Made by a program: the position numbers and the translations under genes. From an uncultured Chthonomonas sp. (GTDB taxonomy: Bacteria; Armatimonadota; Chthonomonadetes; Chthonomonadales; Chthonomonadaceae), in the NCBI GenBank assembly GCA_903859705.1, contig CAIONQ010000174.1:1-42108 (forward strand): a stretch of 42,108 nt of DNA. The letters are read 5' to 3'. The notes under the pieces are model-generated. The model saw only the letters and a program-made list of their open reading frames with translations. It was not told the origin of the DNA and did not search any database. Shown one piece after another: positions 8,168 through 17,307 of this stretch; the first letter of the stretch is position 1; the number at the start of each line of letters is the position of its first letter.

Positions 8168-8857
8168 TTGAGTATCCACAAAGTTACTGCCTACATCACA
8201 AGAACTGGCTCAGACGGCCTTCCCCAGCTCCTGGTGTTCCGTCATCCGGAGGCAGGAGTTCAGCTTCCCGCCGGTACCGGCGAAGACGGTGAAACCTCGG
8301 AATCTTCCGTTTTACGCGAAGCGTGGGAAGAGACCGGGCTAAGTTGCCTCTGGCTATCTTGCCATCTACATACAAGCACAGAACAGCTTCCAGAGGGCAG
8401 CCATATGCTGCAGGCAACGGTGCGTGTGCTGCAGGAGCCCTCGCCATTTTCAGATTCTCTGCCTGTTCCTATGGGAGGCGGCATGTGGGTGGAAAGAATG
8501 CTTCGAGGAGCCACATGCAGATTCGTAGAGGCAGATTCAACCGGCGATTACGCCCGAGTATGCTTCGACCTTTTTGAAGCGCGCGACGGCGAACTGTTTC
8601 TTGTTACAGAAACGTACGGATGGGTTCCGGCAGCCGCACTAAGCCGGGAAGTAACAAGACACCACTTCCATCTAAGAACAACACTTGAAACAGCCGATGC
8701 ATGGCTTCATGATGGCGATGTGCCAGGTTGTGAACTATTCTGGCTGTCATTTGCAGAGGCATCGCAGACCCTTGTGCCACCGCAGAAGCTATGGCTTGAG
8801 TCTGTTATTGACCGCCTGGAAGCGGCTACAGTACGTGATGCTGCCAAAAGTGATTGA
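8168..8857 (+). CDS. Nudix hydrolase
   Basis: Nudix enzymes hydrolyse nucleoside diphosphates linked to another group. The complete Nudix box G-x5-E-x7-REUxEExGU is present near residues 36-58, from GTGEDGE to REAWEETGL, including the metal-binding REAWEE. At 229 residues it is longer than the minimal 130-150-residue fold, so a C-terminal extension (about 150-229) may set specificity. The start is TTG 8168: MSIHKVTAYITR is a typical first strand of the fold, and GGAAGGGG sits 8 bases upstream. That site lies inside the right arm of the preceding terminator. It is followed after 15 bases by the GH9 gene, with which it is probably co-transcribed, although no functional link is evident. The substrate cannot be told. 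Confidence 0.88.
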   Translation: MSIHKVTAYITRTGSDGLPQLLVFRHPEAGVQLPAGTGEDGETSESSVLREAWEETGLSCLWLSCHLHTSTEQLPEGSHMLQATVRVLQEPSPFSDSLPVPMGGGMWVERMLRGATCRFVEADSTGDYARVCFDLFEARDGELFLVTETYGWVPAAALSREVTRHHFHLRTTLETADAWLHDGDVPGCELFWLSFAEASQTLVPPQKLWLESVIDRLEAATVRDAAKSD

Positions 8858-8872
8858 GCTGCGAGTACTATT

Positions 8873-11542
8873 ATGAAGAGTTACCTACGATCTAATCGCT
8901 TCATCGGCACCTTTGCCAGTGCCCTACTGGTCTTCTCAACCGGGTGCCACCACGGTGTGGCGGAAGAAGGAGGTATGGCCCCGCCGCTGCCTTCCATTGG
9001 CGATGAAACCAACCCACTCGGGTTGATGCCAGTGGGATATAGCGCATTACATATCCTCAGTACAAATACTCTTGAACTGTTTGTAGTAACCACACAGCCT
9101 GTTGGTGGTACACCAGATGAATGGGGATTCGGCCCTTCCGCAGGCGAATCCGCAATACCTTCAGAGCGCCATTTCAAAGTTACAGCAAATGGTAAAGAGT
9201 TTTCCGTAGCAAAGTTGGGATATCGGCGGCAGGTGCTGTACGCTCCTCTCAAGCGCCGAGATCTGCGAATTGGGTGTTACATTACTTTGCAGCTTACCGG
9301 TTCCATTCCAGAGGCAGCAAAGGTATCGGTCACCAATCCAGATGGGGACGTGTGGGAATCTGGAAAGCATCGTTTTGAAGCAGTGGCAAGTAACGAACGG
9401 GTAAACCCGGCAATCCATGTAAACCAGGTGGGCTATATTCCATCGATGCCAAAATTGGCGATGGTAGGCGCATTTCTTGGCTCAGCGGGCGAGCTTGAAC
9501 TATCCGAAGGAACTGAGTTTAAACTGCAGGATAGTCAGGGCAAATCTGTACTTCGCGGTTCTTTGCATTCTCGCAAGGAGCAAGGGTGGAAAGATAACCC
9601 TCAGCCGTACCAGCACGTTCTTACTGCAGATTTCAGCGCTTGCAACACACCAGGAGTGTATACGCTGCATGTTTCCGGGCTGGGGAAATCCTATCCGTTT
9701 CGAATCGATAACACCGTGGCATCTGCCTTTGCAAGAACATACGCCCTGGGCCTGTATCACCAGCGCTGCGGCACCGATAACGCCCTGCCATTCACCAGGT
9801 TTACGCACGATCCTTGCCACCTCAAACAGGTTCAGGTGCCAACGCCAGCCACCGATTTCCCGGTAACGCAGAAACAGATCAATGGAATGTCGGCCAACGC
9901 AGACAAAGATCCGCATCACAAAGCGACGCGTATGAAGGACGTAGACAGCTCACTCTATCCCTACGACAATAAATCGCCCATACCTATGGCGGGTGGCCAC
10001 CATGATGCAGGGGATTATAGCCGTTACACCATCAACAGTGCACAACTGATACACACTCTGCTGTTTACGGCAGATTGCGTTCCAGGTGCCTCAAAGCTGG
10101 ATAACCTCGGCATACCGGAAAGCGGTGATGGCAACAGCGATATCGTACAGGAAGCGCTATGGGAAATAAAATTCCTGAGCAAAATGCAGGATAAGGATGG
10201 CGGCTTCTACTTTCTGGTCTATCCCAAAACGCGCGCGTATGAGAATAACTCCCGTCCGGATCCCGGCGATCAACAGGTAGCATTCCCCAAGAACACATCT
10301 GCAACCGCTGCTGCTGTTGCTGCGCTCGCTCAGGCCGCAGGCAGCCCAGCCCTGCACGCAGTTAACCCTGGCATTGCAAAGCAATGCCGGGATCAGGCTG
10401 TGCGTGGCTGGCAGTTCCTGGAGAAGGCATGGGCAACTCACGGCGAAGACTCATCCTACCAAAAGATAACGCACTATGGAGACGTGTTTCAGGATAAAGA
10501 TGAGCTCGCGTGGGCTTCTGCCGAACTGTTCTTGAGCACCGGAGACGAAAAGTATCAACGGTATCTTTTGAGCCACTTTGATCCGTCCGATAAAGCTACC
10601 ATCCACTGGAGTTGGGAACGCATGTTTGAAGGGTACGGGTGCGCAATTCGCAGTTGTGCCTTTGCTCGCCATGTTGGCAGAAGCGGCGCCTCCAGGTTGG
10701 ATGCGGCATTTGTGCAGAAGTGCAGGGATCAGATACTTGCCTGCGCGCAAGATCGCCTGGATTGGAGCGCTGCCAGCGCCTACGCCACCCCTTTTCCGGT
10801 GGCAAGCAAGCGCTTCCGGTCCGCATCCTGGTACTTTTCAGTTAGCCAGGCGTTTGATATTCTCACTGCACAGTTGTTAAAGCAGGACGACGAGCAGTGG
10901 ATGCCGGCCATCACCGAAGCACTTAATTTTGAGGCAGGCTGCAACCCCGTAAACGTTACGTTCGTTACGGGCCTCGGGTATCGCCGACAGCGCGAGGTAG
11001 TTAGCCAGTATGCTCAAAATAGCCGCCATCTACTCCCGCCTACCGGCCTGCCCATTGGCAGCGTAACGGCAGGTTTTACTTACATGGATAAATACAAAAA
11101 GGAGCTTGGTGCGGTGGCATTTCCATCGGCATCTGACAAGGATTCCCCCTACCCGTTTTACGATAGATGGGCAGATACGTTTAACGTAAACCAGGAGTAC
11201 ACTGTGCCCGTTCAGGCACGCAGCCTGGCGGTGGCCACCTATTTGATGACACGCTTTGGAGATAGCGATCAGAAGTGGCGAAATGCAGACGCGCACATTG
11301 AAGTTGGAGCAGTTGTCGCTGGCAAGCCAGTTCATGCCCATCTGAAAGCTGGCAGCAAAGGCCTACCAGATTTCAGCCAGGCGCAAATAGTGTGGGAGTG
11401 TTCCGATCTTGCCGATCCCCAGTTTGGACAGGAGTTTACAATACCGGCAAATGCGGCCGCAGGCAAACACTGGATTGAGGCAGAAGCAATGTGGCCGGAT
11501 GGAAGGCGTGTATCTGCTATTCTGGACTACGAATTGCACTAA
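8873..11542 (+). CDS. Glycoside hydrolase family 9 (cellulase/endoglucanase-like), exported
   Basis: GH9 enzymes are inverting beta-glucan hydrolases, mostly endo-1,4-glucanases. The 889-residue protein has an N-terminal hydrophobic signal ending STGC (imperfect lipobox, so lipoprotein or secreted). An extra domain of about 150 residues of unknown type follows, then the N-terminal Ig-like domain of GH9 (HVNQVGY near 182-188). The (alpha/alpha)6 barrel carries GGHHDAGDY near 373-381, with the catalytic Asp, and a late segment WADTFNVNQEY near 765-776, whose Glu is the likely proton donor. A C-terminal Ig-like domain (about 800-889) ends the protein. ATG 8873 has only a weak ribosome binding site and follows the Nudix stop by 15 bases, so translation may depend on coupling. 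Its TAA overlaps the tsaB stop on the other strand. Confidence 0.92.
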   Translation: MKSYLRSNRFIGTFASALLVFSTGCHHGVAEEGGMAPPLPSIGDETNPLGLMPVGYSALHILSTNTLELFVVTTQPVGGTPDEWGFGPSAGESAIPSERHFKVTANGKEFSVAKLGYRRQVLYAPLKRRDLRIGCYITLQLTGSIPEAAKVSVTNPDGDVWESGKHRFEAVASNERVNPAIHVNQVGYIPSMPKLAMVGAFLGSAGELELSEGTEFKLQDSQGKSVLRGSLHSRKEQGWKDNPQPYQHVLTADFSACNTPGVYTLHVSGLGKSYPFRIDNTVASAFARTYALGLYHQRCGTDNALPFTRFTHDPCHLKQVQVPTPATDFPVTQKQINGMSANADKDPHHKATRMKDVDSSLYPYDNKSPIPMAGGHHDAGDYSRYTINSAQLIHTLLFTADCVPGASKLDNLGIPESGDGNSDIVQEALWEIKFLSKMQDKDGGFYFLVYPKTRAYENNSRPDPGDQQVAFPKNTSATAAAVAALAQAAGSPALHAVNPGIAKQCRDQAVRGWQFLEKAWATHGEDSSYQKITHYGDVFQDKDELAWASAELFLSTGDEKYQRYLLSHFDPSDKATIHWSWERMFEGYGCAIRSCAFARHVGRSGASRLDAAFVQKCRDQILACAQDRLDWSAASAYATPFPVASKRFRSASWYFSVSQAFDILTAQLLKQDDEQWMPAITEALNFEAGCNPVNVTFVTGLGYRRQREVVSQYAQNSRHLLPPTGLPIGSVTAGFTYMDKYKKELGAVAFPSASDKDSPYPFYDRWADTFNVNQEYTVPVQARSLAVATYLMTRFGDSDQKWRNADAHIEVGAVVAGKPVHAHLKAGSKGLPDFSQAQIVWECSDLADPQFGQEFTIPANAAAGKHWIEAEAMWPDGRRVSAILDYELH

Positions 11543-12285
11543 TTGGTTGCAACGGGCGGAGCATTTAGTCCTTTGCCCATCGTTATTGGGGGTGGCGAGA
11601 TGTACATGGGCACCACAGAAAGTGCCGTTGTCCCGCTATCGCCTGCTTCAATTCTGGCCGCAGCGATCCTGCCAATCTCCGAAGCTCTGGGATATATTAC
11701 AGAAGAGAACACTACACGCTCAACACCGATGCCTGCGGTATCCAGAATAAGCTCCCGATTGGCATCCTTACTGGCGGCTGGCCCACAAAACACCAGTGTG
11801 CCCTTCAGTTCAGTGGCAGTGGCCGCCAACTCTGCCAGCGGGTACGCGCCCGCTTCCAGCTCCGTGTGAACAGCGTTGCCAGTAAGTTTATAAATGCCGC
11901 TGTACACCACACCGGCCCTACATGGGTGTACGGGCACCACAAACGCATTGGGAATATCACGCACAGATGCGGCCATTGCCACCAGAGATCCCGTGGCATA
12001 TACGGGTTTTTCCAGGAGCTCTGCAAACGTCTTAATGGTCATTATTCCAATACGTACGCCAGTGAAAGAGCCCGGACCAAGCCCAACAGCAAACGCATCA
12101 CACTGCTCCGGGGTGCCCCCTGCATCTGCCAACACCTCGGTAATGTGATCCAGCAGGCGCTCTGAGAGATGCATTCCATGACGAAAAATATGCTCAGAAA
12201 TGAGCACGCCATCTCTAACAGATGCAGCGCTGCACACATCGCCAGAAGTATCCAGCGCCAGTATCAGGCCACTATCTACTGTCAT
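11539..12285 (-). CDS. tsaB: tRNA threonylcarbamoyladenosine biosynthesis protein TsaB
   Basis: TsaB partners TsaD and TsaE in making the t6A modification at position 37 of ANN-decoding tRNAs. The 248-residue product shows the ASKHA-fold start LILALDTSGD (7-16), the HGMHLSE segment (36-42) and the hallmark GPGSFTGVRIG (70-80). It is somewhat longer than the about 230-residue E. coli protein but otherwise ordinary. Its ATG overlaps the tsaE stop (ATGA, 12282-12285), so the two are translationally coupled. At the 3' end its TAG shares the bases CTAA (11539-11542) with the TAA of the convergent GH9 gene, leaving no room for a terminator. Confidence 0.95.
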   Translation of the reverse strand: MTVDSGLILALDTSGDVCSAASVRDGVLISEHIFRHGMHLSERLLDHITEVLADAGGTPEQCDAFAVGLGPGSFTGVRIGIMTIKTFAELLEKPVYATGSLVAMAASVRDIPNAFVVPVHPCRAGVVYSGIYKLTGNAVHTELEAGAYPLAELAATATELKGTLVFCGPAASKDANRELILDTAGIGVERVVFSSVIYPRASEIGRIAAARIEAGDSGTTALSVVPMYISPPPITMGKGLNAPPVATN

Positions 12286-12788
12286 TCTGCGTCTCCTTCC
12301 GCTCTCAAGCCTTGCAGCGTGGGGAGCCCCGTCAATTGATCCAGAATTTTGTAAGCGCGCTTCCCTACAGCAGTAAGCTGAATTTGCCGCTGTCCGTTTG
12401 AGGCCGGATCATTGCTGTGCATAATCGCAATTGATAGGCGCTCCGCTGGCAATATCGGGTCTATGCGGCTGGCCCACTCGATGGCTACCACTCCATCGCG
12501 ATCCAGATAATCGTACAGGCCAATAGACTCAGCATCTTCAGGAGAGTTCAACCTGTAAGGATCGATGTGAAATAGCGGAACTCTTCCACGGTACTCTTGC
12601 ACAAGGGTAAAGGTTGGGCTAGTAACCGGGTCTATTACCCGCAATCCAGTGCCAATACCCTGTATAAGGGTGGTTTTGCCAGCACCGAGATCGCCTTCAA
12701 GTGTTAGCAAATCCCCTCCTGCTAACAAAGAGCCAAGCTCTCTGCCAAGCAGAAGGGTATCTGCTGCGGATTTCAGCACAAACAGCAT
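12282..12788 (-). CDS. tsaE: tRNA threonylcarbamoyladenosine biosynthesis ATPase TsaE
   Basis: P-loop ATPase that drives the TsaB-TsaD t6A synthase cycle. The Walker A motif GDLGAGKTT is at 32-40, followed by SPTFTLVQEY (57-66), HIDPYRL (about 74-80) and VAIEWASRI, all typical of the family. It is 168 residues long, near the usual 150-160. ATG 12788 is preceded by TAGGA, whose TAG is the stop of the upstream GH172 gene (gap 8 bases), and its own stop overlaps the tsaB start. It is therefore embedded in one transcript with a secreted glycosidase and pyrF. Confidence 0.95.
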   Translation of the reverse strand: MLFVLKSAADTLLLGRELGSLLAGGDLLTLEGDLGAGKTTLIQGIGTGLRVIDPVTSPTFTLVQEYRGRVPLFHIDPYRLNSPEDAESIGLYDYLDRDGVVAIEWASRIDPILPAERLSIAIMHSNDPASNGQRQIQLTAVGKRAYKILDQLTGLPTLQGLRAEGDAE

Positions 12789-12796
12789 CCGATATC

Positions 12797-15628
12797 CTAC
12801 TTCACCGGCTCAAGGCCGATGGCATCCACACCGATGAGGTAGTTTGCAGACATCGGGTTCTTATCAACCGCTCGGAATGTGATGCGATGTGCGCCCTTTG
12901 TAAGAGTAACATGCCCCAGTGAGCTCCGGCCCTTTGGCAGTACACCCTGGCTAAAGCAATCTACCGGGTCACCAACCTCTTTGCCATCCAGCAGCACCTG
13001 AACAATTCCATAATCCCCAGCGGTTGTGAAGTAGGCAGCCAGATTGTAGGTGCCATCCGCTTGAACAGGCAGTTCCAGGCTTACTTCGGCACCCTTTTTG
13101 TTGCCTGTAAACCAGAGCTGACTATCGCCGCTCCAATCCGCACCAAAATCCGTCATACCCTGAACAGAAACGTCCCCATCATGATGGTCCAGAATCTTAA
13201 GGCTCTCCCCTTCCACAGTGTAGGCGTAGCGAACCCGCATTACGCGCACAAAGTCGAGGATGAGGGTTCGGTGCTCGGATGCTGCCCGGTCGGATTTACA
13301 GAAGAGTGTCACCGTATGTGCACCTGCCGTTAAGTGCAGGTTATCACCAAGTCGGATAATGCGCCGGCCCTGCCCTGGCTCGGAGGCATCAACAACCACA
13401 CCTGGGCTGTCGGCATCCACAGAGCCAGTAACCGTTATGCTTGCTGCCTGCCTGCCCACACCAACCTCAAGGCTATAGTCGCCGTCAACCGATACATTAA
13501 CAGGGATCTTAAGATACGATCCACCATCCGCAGGAGACCAACGGATGGCACCGTATCCGCTGAATGCAGCGCTGGCGGGCATCAGGGCTAACTTGCTGCC
13601 AGCATCTTTCTCGATGCTGCCAATGAGCGACTCTACTTCAGTAGCCATGCGCTCTTTCTTGCTGGCTTCCAATCGAACGTAGTCTAGATATACAGATTTG
13701 CCACCCGGTACCCGAAGCGTGCAAACATGTTCGCCCTTCATTAGCTGGATTACCGCAGATACATCGCCTCTGTCTCGCGCCGGATTTTGCAGATCAGGAT
13801 AGTCTCCAGTTTCAATGGGGTTGCCATCGATCAGAACCTGAACGGCGCTTGCAGAATTGGGGCCCGAAATTGCGGAAGCCACAAATCGATAGTAATCGGA
13901 TGCAGAGGCTGTGAACTTAAAGCTGGACTCACCTGCTGGCACGGTTACCAGCTTTCCGCCGCTGGCTTCTGGCCGGAAGTCATCATCCGAAACGACTGCG
14001 GTTTTACCACCAGACCAGGAGAGGCCTTCCGCCTCCAATACGTTATCAACCTTGATATGCGCAGGTGTGAGTTGATCTGGCTTTATGGGCGACCAATCGT
14101 GCGCGGGGCTATCCAGGTACCAGTAGGCCACGCTGCTGTAAGCTGCCCCGGGATAATCGTTCGTACCACCATGCTCAATGTCCACTTTGATGTGCTTCTG
14201 GAAAGGAACACAATCTGTTATCTGGTAGCGGTAAGCAGAAATTCGTGAGAACTCGTCGCTCTTAACACTGCAGCCATGGTAAGCCACATTGAACGGCCCC
14301 TGATCGAAGTACCAGCCGCCAGTGTAGAAATCTTCGGTGCCAGTGCCGTGGATCGAAGGGAAGGTATCGGCATCGGTGTAGATCTTCTCATCACCTTCCA
14401 GAAAACCGATGCCCCTGTCTCCCTGCATATCCGTGTGCTCACCAACATACTGTCCACGGCCATTCATTTCCAGAATATGGTAGTGCTCGCCTGCGACCGT
14501 TGTTTGGCGATGCCACTGTGCGTGAAAGTACCCGGCATTCTTCAGGGCATCTGGCTCTCTCTTGGCCTCTATGGTGCAATCCACGCGTCCAATGGGGGTT
14601 TTGCCATAGTTGGTTAACTCAAAGCGTGCGCTCTTGCCAAAAGGCATCGGCCAGTACACCACGTAATCAGTGTCTGTCATTGCAGATGGCAATGCACGGT
14701 AACGCTGATCTCCAAATCCGACACCAAAGAAGTCACCAACGGGTGCTTCGATTGCCGGCTTCTTTGCGCCATCCCAGTAAACGCGCAGTACCGTCTGGCG
14801 AAGCGTAGCCCGCGTTGCAGGCGTTATCTTCATCCGGATCTGCTGAACTACACCGGAACCTGTAAGGTTAGCAAAGGAGCGTGTAACGCCCGGCTTTAAT
14901 GAAAAGTGCCCGGACTTCTGTGCCGGGTTGGTCACGGTTGGCTTCGGATCTTCTCCCAACCTCTGCCACTGGCTCACGATGCTGCTAAGGTGCTGCTGAT
15001 CCTGAGAAGTGAGGTGTGGAGAGTACGTATCAACCTTAGTTCCATCCGGAAACAGCTGATACTGCACATGGTAGTACATACCACCCGGATCGGTTACTTC
15101 GATGTGGCAGCCCTTCTGGAAAGGCATAGGGAAGAAGGAGTACCAGCCACCGCTGCGATGCCCAACAATGGGAGTTACAAATGGGGCCACTTTGCCAGTA
15201 AAGAAATCCTGCATCTGGCAATCAATACGGGGAGTATCTTCACCGTCAAAGAAGATCTTCAGGTGGCCGGCTGCATTGGCAGACCAGAAACGATAGATGC
15301 AACCCGGGCCGCGGATATCGCTGAGGATCGCTTTGTTACCTTCACGCCGCAGAAAATGATCTGCATCGCCGTTTCCACCACTGTGGTCGTAGCTGGCGTC
15401 CATTACGCATTTGGTGTCGCGCAGCATCGGCAGCAGGTCGAACCTATCCATAAGTGCAAGGCCATATGGCAGCGGGGCCGTGTTAGGCACGCTTGCGCGG
15501 GGCGCCTTTGCGTAGGTTGAGCCTGGGCCATCGATAGGCGGCGGAACGGGCGTATCTCGCCGCGCAACTCCAAAAGCGGCTGCACCGGCTGTCAGCAGCG
15601 CTGCGGCAGCGAAAGCAGTGGTTCTCAT
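12797..15628 (-). CDS. Exported GH172 (DUF2961) glycosidase with C-terminal beta domains
   Basis: DUF2961 is now family GH172; characterised members act on fructofuranosides/difructose anhydrides or D-arabinofuranosides. The 943-residue product begins with a signal peptide (MRTTAFAAAALLTAGAAAFG). The jelly-roll core (about 45-500) shows LLPMLRDTKC, DGEDTPRIDCQ, GHRSGGWYSFFPMPF, GTGTEDFYTGGWYF (about 427-440) and HGGTNDYPG. The TED glutamate is a candidate catalytic residue. About 430 further residues hold two or three beta domains with recurring ends YLDYVRL, ILDFVRV and GVDAIGL, resembling carbohydrate-binding modules. Start 15628 is preferred over the frame's first start at 15766, because the earlier one overlaps pyrF and places about 46 residues before the signal peptide; AAGGA precedes the chosen start by about 13 bases. 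pyrF lies 49 bases upstream and tsaE 8 bases downstream. Confidence 0.9.
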   Translation of the reverse strand: MRTTAFAAAALLTAGAAAFGVARRDTPVPPPIDGPGSTYAKAPRASVPNTAPLPYGLALMDRFDLLPMLRDTKCVMDASYDHSGGNGDADHFLRREGNKAILSDIRGPGCIYRFWSANAAGHLKIFFDGEDTPRIDCQMQDFFTGKVAPFVTPIVGHRSGGWYSFFPMPFQKGCHIEVTDPGGMYYHVQYQLFPDGTKVDTYSPHLTSQDQQHLSSIVSQWQRLGEDPKPTVTNPAQKSGHFSLKPGVTRSFANLTGSGVVQQIRMKITPATRATLRQTVLRVYWDGAKKPAIEAPVGDFFGVGFGDQRYRALPSAMTDTDYVVYWPMPFGKSARFELTNYGKTPIGRVDCTIEAKREPDALKNAGYFHAQWHRQTTVAGEHYHILEMNGRGQYVGEHTDMQGDRGIGFLEGDEKIYTDADTFPSIHGTGTEDFYTGGWYFDQGPFNVAYHGCSVKSDEFSRISAYRYQITDCVPFQKHIKVDIEHGGTNDYPGAAYSSVAYWYLDSPAHDWSPIKPDQLTPAHIKVDNVLEAEGLSWSGGKTAVVSDDDFRPEASGGKLVTVPAGESSFKFTASASDYYRFVASAISGPNSASAVQVLIDGNPIETGDYPDLQNPARDRGDVSAVIQLMKGEHVCTLRVPGGKSVYLDYVRLEASKKERMATEVESLIGSIEKDAGSKLALMPASAAFSGYGAIRWSPADGGSYLKIPVNVSVDGDYSLEVGVGRQAASITVTGSVDADSPGVVVDASEPGQGRRIIRLGDNLHLTAGAHTVTLFCKSDRAASEHRTLILDFVRVMRVRYAYTVEGESLKILDHHDGDVSVQGMTDFGADWSGDSQLWFTGNKKGAEVSLELPVQADGTYNLAAYFTTAGDYGIVQVLLDGKEVGDPVDCFSQGVLPKGRSSLGHVTLTKGAHRITFRAVDKNPMSANYLIGVDAIGLEPVK

Positions 15629-15677
15629 CGTGAAGCTGGATTCCTTTCCAGATGCGGTTACCGACTTGCGGCAATAA

Positions 15678-16421
15678 TCAAACGAGACTCCATGCGCCCT
15701 GGATCTCGGCTGCGATGTTCTGTGCAGCATCCTTCGGATCCGGAGATGCGTAGATTGGGCGGCCAATTACCAGGTAGCTTGCGCCACGAACCATGGCTTC
15801 GGCAGGAGTGTGCACCCTTGCTTGATCCCCTTTTGCAGAGCCAGCCGGCCGGATTCCCGGGGTAATTACCAGGAACTGCTGGGAGGGGATAGCCTTGCGG
15901 ATAATCTCTATCTCTTGCGGTGAGGCAATAACCCCATCGCATCCGCAGTCTCTCGCAAGAAGTGCCAGGCGTTGTACGTGCTGAGCCATAGATGTTCCCG
16001 AAGCGACCCCGAGTTCATTGTGAAGGGCTTCTTCAGAAATGCTGGTGAGCACCGTTACTCCCAGAATGAGCGGGCGTGGCATGCCGCTTGCCTCTGCTTC
16101 TGTTTTCGCGGCCTCCACGGCGGCTTTTAGCATGGCCGCACCGCCCTGAGTGTGTACCGTTACGCACCACACTCCTAGGCGCACAATGCCGCGCATTGCA
16201 CCGGCCACGGTGTTAGGAATATCGTGGAGTTTGGCATCGTAAAAGATGCGCGATGCCCCGGCGTGGCGCAGAAGTTTTACCGTTTCGATGCCTGTAGAGT
16301 TGGTAAGTTCCAGGCCAACCTTAAACACTCCCACATCGTTGCGCAACAGTTCTACCAGCTCTAATGCCTGCTCTACTGTTTGAACATCCAGGGGCATGAT
16401 AATGTGTTCATGTGGCTTCAT
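15678..16421 (-). CDS. pyrF: Orotidine-5'-phosphate decarboxylase
   Basis: Last step of de novo UMP synthesis: OMP to UMP plus CO2. The 247-residue TIM barrel shows LDVQT (11-15), FKVGLEL (33-39) and the catalytic array DAKLHDIPNT (62-71) with Asp62, Lys64 and Asp67. VTVLTS and ITPGIRPAGSAKGDQ follow, the latter forming the phosphate-binding region with VIGRPI. Length and motifs are those of group I PyrF. ATG 16421 has AGGAGAAGGAAAG just upstream. It lies 73 bases after the M55 peptidase gene and 49 bases before the GH172 gene, so it is probably the second gene of a five-gene run. Confidence 0.96.
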   Translation of the reverse strand: MKPHEHIIMPLDVQTVEQALELVELLRNDVGVFKVGLELTNSTGIETVKLLRHAGASRIFYDAKLHDIPNTVAGAMRGIVRLGVWCVTVHTQGGAAMLKAAVEAAKTEAEASGMPRPLILGVTVLTSISEEALHNELGVASGTSMAQHVQRLALLARDCGCDGVIASPQEIEIIRKAIPSQQFLVITPGIRPAGSAKGDQARVHTPAEAMVRGASYLVIGRPIYASPDPKDAAQNIAAEIQGAWSLV

Positions 16422-16494
16422 CTTTCCTTCTCCTTTGCCATCTACTTGCGGCCACCACAGTGGTTCGCCGCTAAAGAAACTGCCTGCGCCGATA

Positions 16495-17307
16495 TCATCG
16501 ATACCAGAACTGATCCCAGGCCTGCCAGAAGTTTTCTGCAGTTGTATCCACCTGCCTCGGATTAACCACCTCTACACCAGGTTTGCCAATCATATCCACG
16601 GCTCTATCGGAGGTGGCAAGCTGTACAGAGAATGTAACCGGGGGCGTAAATTTGAGGGGTATCGGCCACTTGCGGGCGGTAAGCGCGGAGTAAACCTGGC
16701 CCTCAATCAGGTGGCAGGCATCCACAGCGGGCAGGTGCCGGGCGCTGAACCGGCCAAGGCCCTCCTTTACACAGGCGGTAACTACCTCTTCACCCAGCAG
16801 AGCGCGCACTTCTCGGCACGTTGCGGCATCGCCGCTTGCAAAAACACAGGGAATATCGAAGGAGCCTGCAATCGCCGCAACAATGCCAGATTCTCCAACC
16901 AGAGTGCCGTTGATGGAAGCGTTGTACCAGGCCTGATTGGAAACTGTGTGGCAAAGAATGCCATCCGGCGTGCCCGCCATGGCATGCGCACCTACGAACA
17001 AAACGGCATCGCAACCTTGCTCAAATGGGGTGATGTATCGGCACCAGGGATGCCCAAGTACATAGCTGGCGCCGCTCTCAAGCTTTTCGGGGATCAGGCT
17101 CTTAAAGCTCCAGGCGCCACCGGCACCATGCCCATCCACAACAACAATCTCTGTTGCACCGGCGCGCTTGCAGCCACGCACGGCCGCATTGATTTCGGCC
17201 GTATAAAGTCGCCGTCCTTCCTCATAGAGAGGAGCGCCACCGTTAACCTGATCCCATACCGAGATCCCGGCCACGCCTTCCATATCGCAGAACAGCATAA
17301 CTCGCAT
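16495..17307 (-). CDS. dppA: M55 family zinc D-aminopeptidase (DppA-like)
   Basis: M55 peptidases release N-terminal D-amino acids from short peptides; Bacillus DppA acts on D-Ala-D-Ala-type peptides. The zinc ligands known from DppA (Asp8, Glu10, His60, His104, Glu133) have clear counterparts: Asp8 and Glu10 in CDMEG, His60 in DGHG, His108 in GAHA and Glu139 in GES. His120 in LCHT matches the general base. The length (270) is normal, and there is no signal peptide, so it acts in the cytoplasm. ATG 17307 has GGGGAG upstream at good spacing. Together with the nearby S51 and M28 peptidases it suggests scavenging of small or unusual peptides, perhaps from cell-wall turnover. Confidence 0.94.
   Translation of the reverse strand: MRVMLFCDMEGVAGISVWDQVNGGAPLYEEGRRLYTAEINAAVRGCKRAGATEIVVVDGHGAGGAWSFKSLIPEKLESGASYVLGHPWCRYITPFEQGCDAVLFVGAHAMAGTPDGILCHTVSNQAWYNASINGTLVGESGIVAAIAGSFDIPCVFASGDAATCREVRALLGEEVVTACVKEGLGRFSARHLPAVDACHLIEGQVYSALTARKWPIPLKFTPPVTFSVQLATSDRAVDMIGKPGVEVVNPRQVDTTAENFWQAWDQFWYR

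Noticed and set aside
15629-15766. Longer start for the GH172 gene
   Set aside because: It would overlap pyrF and put 46 residues before an obvious signal peptide.
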